Of a stretch of 64,000 nucleotides of DNA, positions 57,179 through 64,000 are shown in pieces. The notes beneath the pieces were generated by a model. That model had not been told where the DNA came from, searched no databases, and saw only the letters and a program-made list of their open reading frames with translations. The stretch comes from Daphnia pulex (Eukaryota > Arthropoda > Branchiopoda > Diplostraca > Daphniidae). Position 1 is the first letter of the stretch. Every line of letters begins with the position of its first letter. A program made the position numbers and the translations under genes. The stretch is from positions 5,518,001-5,582,000 of the forward strand of contig NC_060025.1 of the NCBI RefSeq assembly GCF_021134715.1, given 5' to 3'.

Positions 57179-59650
57179 GACAGTAGGCCCATTTTATAAT
57201 TTATTGTTATCATAATTTTTAATTAATTAACTAACTGTCTTTTTTTTGTATTCTATTTATACAATGCTTTTCCTGTTTCTTGTTACGTTACTTCGAAAAA
57301 CCTTTTTGTATGTAGATTATTTCTCTTTTAGTCAATACGTCTTTTCATAGATGGTGGGTCAAACGCATCGGCTTTGCGCTGGCGTGAGCGAAGAGTCGTC
57401 AGGGTTGAGGGAAAGAGAAGAATGAAGTGGAACAGAAGCAAAGAGCGGCGCGTTGAGAATAGTACAGTGTATCAGGAGGAGCGGTGCGATAAACTAGAAA
57501 GTTGAGTTGGCTTCCTCATTTTTCCGCTATGGTAGAATGTTTTACTATTTCCTAAAGAAAAACTCACCTTGTTTGGTGTAAATAGTTACTGCGGGTGAAT
57601 TAGTGTGAATGAGAAAGAGAAAGCGTTTGATTTGTGGTGCTGTGCAGTGACAACTTCAATCTCCGATCACACAAAGTAAAAGGAATCGAAGGTTGTTTTC
57701 TCCATCTATCGTCGATTTGAGACCAAACGCGTTTGGTCTCGCTCTTCCGTTTTCATACTTCATATCAGTCCAACAAACTGTTACATCTTTAACAAGTCCA
57801 AGTGATCCCCCCCCCCTATCGGAATTCCTTTATCTCAATTGACCAAAGCTGGCATTAACTCCTTTATACGTTTTTCTATTTAACGCAATTTTTTTATTGT
57901 GTTTAGTTTCACCTTTTCAATAATTTATCTACTTTCTATTTTATTTCCCAGTCGTTTACCCATTTTTTATTTTTATAAAACCATTTAATAACATTTAATC
58001 TAACAGTCTTCGGTAGATCGATGGTATCTTCCACTTAAGATTTAAGAACACACAGTAAATGCGAGGTTGACTCGGAACTCCAAGCGTGAGTGGGAGGCAT
58101 AGAAAAGTGCCGTCGATCCTCTGGAAAATTTCCCCTAACATTTATACACGGTGGCGGTTCGAAGATCCAGTAGAGCTGACGGAACAAGCTGGCAGCGCCG
58201 TCTCTCCTGTAGGGTTCAGGACAGCAGCGTGTCGCTGCTGAGAAGACAGCATCGTGGCACCGGCCAGCCGCCGGCGATTGCGTCTTGCTTTGATCGCCGG
58301 TACTGGATTGCAGCCCAGCTACTGCAATGCCTGGGCCGGGCGGAGCAGTAGCGGATGCGGACCTTATAGGCCTCGGTCATGTCAATCTACTTCAACCGCC
58401 GCTGCTGTCACCTCTCAATGAGCAGCAGGAGCCCAGCCAGAGGAAGGAGGCGAACCCGAATCGACAGCATGTTGATGATGATAAGAAGTCCGGACAAGAG
58501 TCGCAAGACCTGCAGGTGGTGCTGGTGGCGCCCGGCCACACGTTTCCCACCCGAAACGATGCAGCCGATTCGACCGAAGAGATTGCTCTCTCTTTCCAAT
58601 CGTGGCTCCCATCACCAGCACTGGAGCAGCAGTCGGCGTTTCGACTGCTGCGGGTCGCCGGCCCATTGCCCAGTCCAACCAGCTCGGTTGATTCTGCACC
58701 AGTCCCAGTGGAACGAACGCCAGCACCGGCCGTCGACTTGGTCGCCGCCGCCCTTGCTTTCGCCCAACCCAGACGAGCGATTTGCCACAATTGATCCGCT
58801 TCGAGAAGCCTGGTATTGGCCGAATAGCATTCCTTTGTTAGTCGCATTTGTCTTCGTTATTTCCGATCTCCTGGTCCTTCTAGCCTTGGTCTTCCATTTG
58901 GTTGAATCTTCGCCGGTTTCCCTGTTGCCAGCCCCTTTGATCGCACCCTCTCCGGTTTCAGTGGACGCTTTGATTCTCTCTTCCCTCCCACCTTGCGATC
59001 AGGTAGCTCACCCCCTGGCTCCGGATGAGAGTGAAACTTACGGTTTGCAGTGCTTACACCCGCTCTTCCTGTCGGCTTCGCCCAGCGATGGAACACTGAT
59101 CTCGATTTGGATACTGGACAGCGCACTGCTCTGCTGCGCCGTCCTGTGCCGGCTCATTCGGACATCATCCGTCTGGTTGCGGCGACCCAAATCCAAATTC
59201 GATCACCGATCCAATTCCCTTGCTGGTGACGCCCGTTCGAAATCGAATTCCTTTTCCAAATGTGTCGGTGACGGTGGTGAAGGTCAATTCAATGGCGACC
59301 GCACCGGAAGCCGGGACATTATTAACGTCCGGATTAACGCTAATCATCGTTCCCTCCTTCACCGTGATCACAACCGCATCCGACGCAACGGCGACAAGTG
59401 TCACGTGACGTGGTGCGACTGGTGGAGTTGGCTGTGGCCAGCGCGGAACGAAAGCCCCGGTCTTGGTCGGCCCGATCTTTTCGCTCAGTCGCACCGTCGA
59501 CGGACGGACCGACGAGGTTGCCTTCAGTGGATTTGTGCAATTTCTCAGTGGCAGCGGCGATCAAACCGAACCGGTGCCGATAATGGCGCTGGAAACGATG
59601 GTTTGGTGAATCGTCGGTTGGGGCGACGTCTTCCGACAGCTTCGCCCCCT
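57179..59650 (+). other. 5' region of the NLF-1-like gene
   Basis: Composition changes to balanced or GC-rich from about 57350. 57360-57720 has GA-rich sequence as in arthropod promoters. From 58100 on, long frames are open on both strands (for example plus 58327-58794 and minus 59165-59494) but none looks like a known protein, and they overlap each other, as GC-rich DNA allows. I take this as 5' untranslated and regulatory sequence; an upstream coding exon in frame with 59651 (open from 58379) cannot be excluded. Confidence 0.4.
57719..57740. promoter_or_regulatory. 22-bp perfect palindrome around ACGCGT
   Basis: GAGACCAAACG/CGTTTGGTCTC reads the same on both strands. About 1.9 kb upstream of the proposed NLF-1 start. 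A regulator site is inferred only. Confidence 0.6.
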
Positions 59651-60682
59651 ATGTTAGTAGCGAATCAAGAGGAGACGAGCCGGCTCACCAACACCATCGA
59701 GCACCCGCTGTTCACTTCTCTCGGTCGAAGGAGAGCAGTTTCGAAAGCTTCCTCGACACTTTCTTCGAGTTGCCTGGTGGTAGTGCTCCTTTTGAGTAGT
59801 TTCAGTTCCTTCGCCGTTTCGTCCAGCACGCCAGGGCCGGCATTTCAATCAGTGCCGGAGTCGCCGTCATCCGCACTGGCCGGCGACCGTTTGCCGATGA
59901 CCGACTCCCTCAATCCATGGCTGGCTGCCGATGGTGGGCTCATCCTGCGGGCGGCTAACGGGAACACTCCAAATTCTTCGCCTCTCAACTGGATTAGGCC
60001 CAATCCCGGGTCATGCACTCCTCAGCCGACTATTCCGGCCTGTCCGTCCGACCGTTATTGCCGTCTGCCCGAAACGGTGGGAAGCTTTGCCGTCAACGGG
60101 CGTCCATTTCCAGTCACATTTGGCCATCGAAGTAGCAGTCTACCGACGAACAGTCTCAATACTAGCGGCGGCAGCAAAGACGGGCCGCCCTCGCTCGACC
60201 CCGCCAAAGGCAACAATGCAAGAAGAGAAGGTGGCGAAGAGGAGGTTGAGAGATGGAGCGGACGCGGAGTGACGGCTGACGACGGCGGCTCGAGGAACGC
60301 GGACGCAGCCGTAGCCAAAGTTAGTCAGTGCCTTCCTTACTTGAAGCCCAGCAGTAGGAGCCAGGAGACGAGCGATGGGGACCGAGATGAGGAACCGTCG
60401 TCAGCCGAGTGCATCTGCGGCCATGCCGACGGCGCCAAACGGGTCGACACCTTGCGCAAGTACCACCTGCACCACTGCTACCACTACAGCTTGTGGCACG
60501 TCCTCAGTGACACCATGCGAGAGGGCATCGCCATCAGCCGGTCGCAGTGCTATGCTTACCTTGAGGCCGTCGAGCGACTGGACAACCTAGCCGCCCACTT
60601 TGTGTGCCAATTTGAGGATATCATTCGACGTTACGATTGTGGCCAGACTTTCTCCAGCAAGTCGTCGTGCCAGAAATGCAAG
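59651..60682 (+). CDS. NLF-1/FAM155-like NALCN channel factor, first coding exon
   Basis: Proposed start at 59651 gives 344 residues to a splice donor (AAG|GTCAGT) at 60682/60683, phase 0. Residues 26-33 are basic (RRRAVSK), then a hydrophobic segment (residues 39-57) acts as a signal anchor, as in this family. Residues 60-250 are Ser/Pro/Gly-rich and disordered. Residues 253-344 hold the cysteine-rich domain: HLHHCYHYSLWHVLS, CYAYLEAVERLD, QFEDIIRRYDC, SSKSSCQKCK. Vertebrate FAM155 has C..Y.LW..S, then C..AY...D..A..K..EFE..L..Y, then SC..DCK, so the match covers position and spacing. FAM155/NLF-1 brings the sodium-leak channel NALCN to the neuronal surface. The rest of the domain must lie in exons beyond the window. 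Start choice is inferred; the frame is open further upstream. Confidence 0.8.
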
Positions 60683-62507
60683 GTCAGTGTGTCACTTGAC
60701 TTCTTTCATGCTGGGCTACGATGGATTTTTTTTTTTTTTTTCAAAAATTTGAAATGATAGATTATAGTACTGTGATTGATTAGCAGAGTTTATCGACTAA
60801 TTTTTCATATATAAGCTAATGTTTTTTCACGGTTACCATATTGAATTTTTCCGTGCTGGAGTTTTGGCCTATTAACTTGTGTTTGAGATCGTAAAGCTGC
60901 ATTAAAATAAACCAGGTCTAGTCGCCATAGTTTGAGTTTGCTCCATGAGGGGCATTATACCACAACATAAATGCCGAAGCGTGCGAGCTACGTACCTATG
61001 CCATAGGCTTATTGGCTATAAGTTTGTTATTTATTGCGATGCTACGGGTCCCGGCATTATTCGGTTGATCCGATCGATAATCCTACTGACGCTCCACCTT
61101 TTCTCGTTCCTGCGAAACAAACTTTTTCAGTCTCATTTCATTTGCAGATTTCTGTTTTTCTGGGTTTCAAGTTACAAGTTGACATTTTGGCGATGTTGGC
61201 GTTGCTTGTTGTGACTTTGGTACCGGTATAGTTATATAATCAATCAAATGGCAAACAAATTACACGCCTTTGATGCATGTCATTAATCAAGCCAATTAGT
61301 TAACGGAAAACTTGTATTCCTTAGTTCATTTGAAATGAGAAGGGAAAAAAATGAATGAAAATGAAATGAACAACTTGATTGTGACGAGTATCGTTGCTTC
61401 TCTTATGCAACGTACAGTCTCAGCAGGATTCTTTCAGATACCCCAATTCGATCGGAAGTGATGTCATGTCCGTCTAGCCAATGTATTCTGCCTTTGCATA
61501 TTATCACCTCTGCATCCGCTTTTGCCACAAACGCCCTACCCGTGCGATCTATTCTCAATCCAAACTTCCATCGTCATCAATGGGTTTGGCTCTCCTTGCT
61601 CAATGTTTCACCCTTGTAGACGACACTCTTGAGTTGTGTGGCAGTTGTTGATGAATGTGTTCAATGAAGCCTGTGAGTTATGGGGAAGGATAAGGACCAC
61701 GGTCGAAACACACGAACGCATGAACATAGAGATACAGGCAGAGAGAGAGAGAGGCAGAGAGAGGGAGAAGGTTGGCAAGTAGGTTGCAGACACGGTTCTA
61801 GCCGAACCTGTATTCGGCTGCAACTTTATTGATTCCCGCCAGCAATCTCAACATCTTTCCCTTGACTGGCTCAAAAGGCGATGGAAGGAGACGACGGAAG
61901 AGAGTCGAAACTCGAAAGAGTAGACGAGAGAGAGGGCGGATGGATGGATGGAAAAGCGGGGGGTAGGGGGGAGGGAGGGAGGGAGACCGAAAGGAAAGAT
62001 GAAAGAGAGAGCGAAGCAACGAATAAGAAAAGGGAGAAAGAAGAAATGGAAGAAGAAGAAGAGGAGAAACTAGGGGAAAAGATGGAGTGTCCGTGTCCCG
62101 CTCATATCAACGAAGCAGATTCGTTCTCTCATCTCGTCTCCTCTCTTTCCTCCATTGCTTTCGCTCACGCGTTCCTTTTTTCTCTTTTCCCTCTGCTGCT
62201 TGTTTCCTTTCAGTCTATATATCCCTCCTTTCAACAGTCTTTCTCTCCAATGTTCGGCTCAGAGAACAGCAGGGGCGGATGAAACAAGAGAGATAAAAGT
62301 TTCAAGTTTCAAACGAAAAGAAAAAAAGAAGAAGAAGAAAAAAATCCGACTGACTGGCTTGCCGGTATTGACTAAATACGCGCCCGCGAGTCCCGCGACT
62401 GCCGGGGCCCCTGACCCGAGACGAGGGGGCTCACCGAAAAAAAGTTGAAGACCTCTTCTTTTTTTTGTGTTGGCCCGTCTTTGTTTAGATTGTCATGCGA
62501 CTCTAAA

Positions 62508-62528
62508 GGGGGGGGGGGGGGGGGGGGG
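62508..62528. repeat. 21-base G run
   Basis: Uninterrupted G on the plus strand, after ctctaaa. Confidence 0.95.
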
Positions 62529-63389
62529 AGCCGAGAATCCAGCAATGGAAATAGGGACGGCCGCCGCATGTCAGATATCCTACACAGCGCACAGACCACA
62601 TTATATATCCCTTATAGTCAAAAACACTCTTGAATATGCCCCCCCCACCAACCCACCACCCCATCCGACGAATCTCTTCGATTCTTGACCCGCAGTGAAA
62701 ATCTGGGAAAGTTGAAGAACTCGACTGTTTGAGAGCCAGAGATGGACGTGCTCTATCGATCTATTAATATAAGCGCATGGTCGGTGTATATTCGACGCGG
62801 TTCGACGAGTCGAGTCGATGCCATGCAAGACGATTCGATTCATTTGTGTGGCTTTGTGTACAGCGGGATGAAAGAGCCTTATATAGTATATTCCCGCGCC
62901 CCTAGCTGCTGCTGCTGCAGGCAACCAGCAGGCAGGCAGATACAGGCCGATCCTTCTGGCTTCTATATATCCCTCTCCGCTAGCTGCGGATTCCTACTTG
63001 AAAATCAGATCTCGCCGATAGAGGGTAGAGAGAACGTCATTGTTGGCGACACTTCCGCCCCGGTCTTATCTATTTTCTTTTATCCTTTATATGTTTTCTT
63101 ATTCTTTTTCCGACCTTTTCTCTTTTTTTTTTCGAGCCCTAGCTGGTCCACCTCTAGACGCAGATACAAACACTTTGTATTCTGCCAATGGGCAGCGGGT
63201 TAGAGACGACGGTGGACGAGATGACTAGCGGGGCGGGAGCCGAAAGGAGCCATCCGTCGAATGGTGCGGAGTGGCGGATTCCGTAGAAACAATGGATGCT
63301 GACTGCTGAGTTGGTAGACTCGGAAAATAGACAAATGGCCGAATTGCTTCTGCTTATTCTCCTGTTAGTCCTGTGACGAAGAAACACAC

Positions 63390-63475
63390 GAGAGAGAAAA
63401 AGAAAAGAAAGAAAATAAGAAAGGAAGAAAAGGAAGAAAAAGAAAGAAAGGAAGAAAAAGAAAGAAAGGCAAAGA
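63390..63475. repeat. purine-only tract (GAAA/GGAA units)
   Basis: About 85 bases of almost pure A and G on the plus strand, with repeated aggaagaaaaagaaag. Followed at 63550-63580 by gagagagagcagagcagagc. Confidence 0.85.
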
Positions 63476-64000
63476 GGTAGTGCATTGACGCAGCAAGACA
63501 AAAGGAGAGATAGTAGCTGGGCCTATAAGAGATCGACATATAACAACCGAGAGAGAGAGCAGAGCAGAGCAGAGCAGAGAGAATAAGTCTATACGAAAAT
63601 AGGAACAGAACCCAGGGAGAAGGATGTTCTTGTTTGATTGCCGGCTGCTGACGTGTCAATAGCTCTCTCCTACACACTATATCGTGCAGTTTGCTCGTGT
63701 GTACGCGTCCACCCTATTTTTTCTAGCCTACTCATTTTTCCTTCGGCTGCCGTTGGGAGCATCTAGAGCTAATTTTTCCCTTTTTTTCTCTTACTAACGG
63801 CCCTCACAATCTCCACCTTGGACTCTTCCAGACTCGCATGTTTCCATCGTTCTTCCTACCACTATAGTTTCTTGGCCCATTGTCTCGACAGTGTCTTCCC
63901 CTTTTGCAGCCTGCTGCCTAGACTTTTGCCTCGAAACTCTTAAGGCTCCTTGATTGTCGTCAAGCGAGCGCTTGCCGCCGAGGCCACTTCATCACAACGC

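Larger units (their letters stand above)
60683..64000 (+). other. probable first intron of the NLF-1-like gene
   Basis: Begins with the donor at 60683. No exon was recognised that would continue the cysteine-rich domain. The stretch has simple-sequence tracts (GA-rich 61740-62050, poly-G 62508-62528, purine-rich 63390-63475) and many short ORFs judged spurious. 'First intron' is inference, since the acceptor is not in the window. Confidence 0.5.

Noticed and set aside
58379..59650. Upstream 424 codons of the 792-codon frame as part of NLF-1
   Set aside because: Residues here look like a shadow frame (Arg, Trp and Cys-rich, no similarity), while 59651 gives a start just before a signal anchor. 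Kept as a possibility only.
62742..63203. 153-codon ORF in the last kilobases
   Set aside because: Composition follows the local repeats and T-rich DNA; no homology, and it lies in the presumed intron.
63154..63677. Minus-strand hydrophobic ORFs rich in Phe and Leu
   Set aside because: They are translations of the purine tract at 63390-63475 and not membrane proteins.

Overview
The window is nuclear DNA of an animal, most likely an arthropod and plausibly a small crustacean such as a daphniid. The evidence is short GT..AG introns of about 50-80 bases, eukaryotic tRNA genes with A and B boxes, an exon of the metazoan NALCN-channel factor NLF-1/FAM155, and a dense, nested load of animal-type transposons. 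The species call is inference. Most of the window is a transposon graveyard; only the first 2 kb and the last 6 kb look like host-gene territory.

Layout. 1-2 kb: a small two-exon gene (minus strand) for a highly charged protein with two codon-phase minisatellites. 3.6-4.1 kb: a MITE. 4.2-8.1 kb: a broken PIF/Harbinger transposase split by a 2.4-kb element with inverted termini, which itself carries an unrecognised multi-exon gene with three copies of one mini-exon. 8.3-13.0 kb: a Tx1/L1-like LINE (minus). 13.8-17.4 kb: a piggyBac transposase pseudogene between direct repeats. 17.8-19.3 kb: a tandemly duplicated tRNA cluster (Pro-Ala-Glu-Phe). 19.7-20.5 kb: a second Harbinger-like transposase relic. 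21.5-25.7 kb: a MULE transposase with SWIM finger, followed on the same strand by a Ulp1-type protease. 29.0-34.5 kb: a Tc1 relic and a P-element (THAP transposase) with terminal inverted repeats. 34.9-38.3 kb: a BEL/Pao relic with a tRNA-Phe primer site. 39.2-42.0 kb: a decayed Gypsy element.

42.3-51.7 kb is a nest: a second LINE of the same broad type is split by a complete Gypsy element (46.1-50.9 kb, very short LTRs, 5-bp target duplication ATCGG) and by a MITE containing a tRNA-like promoter. 52 kb: more tRNA relics and a LINE reverse-transcriptase scrap on the plus strand. 54.9-55.7 kb: a TA-flanked mariner-type MITE. 56.3-57.2 kb: two hairpins and a very well matched foldback element.

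57.2-64 kb is GC-richer and repeat-poor. It holds the first coding exon of an NLF-1/FAM155 homologue (59651-60682, plus strand) that ends at a clean splice donor, then about 3.3 kb of probable first intron. No intact autonomous transposon was found: every transposase or polymerase gene seen here has stops, frameshifts or lost catalytic residues. The items most worth a second look are the triplicated mini-exons, the MULE-SWIM-Ulp1 assembly, the duplicated tRNA cluster and the foldback element.
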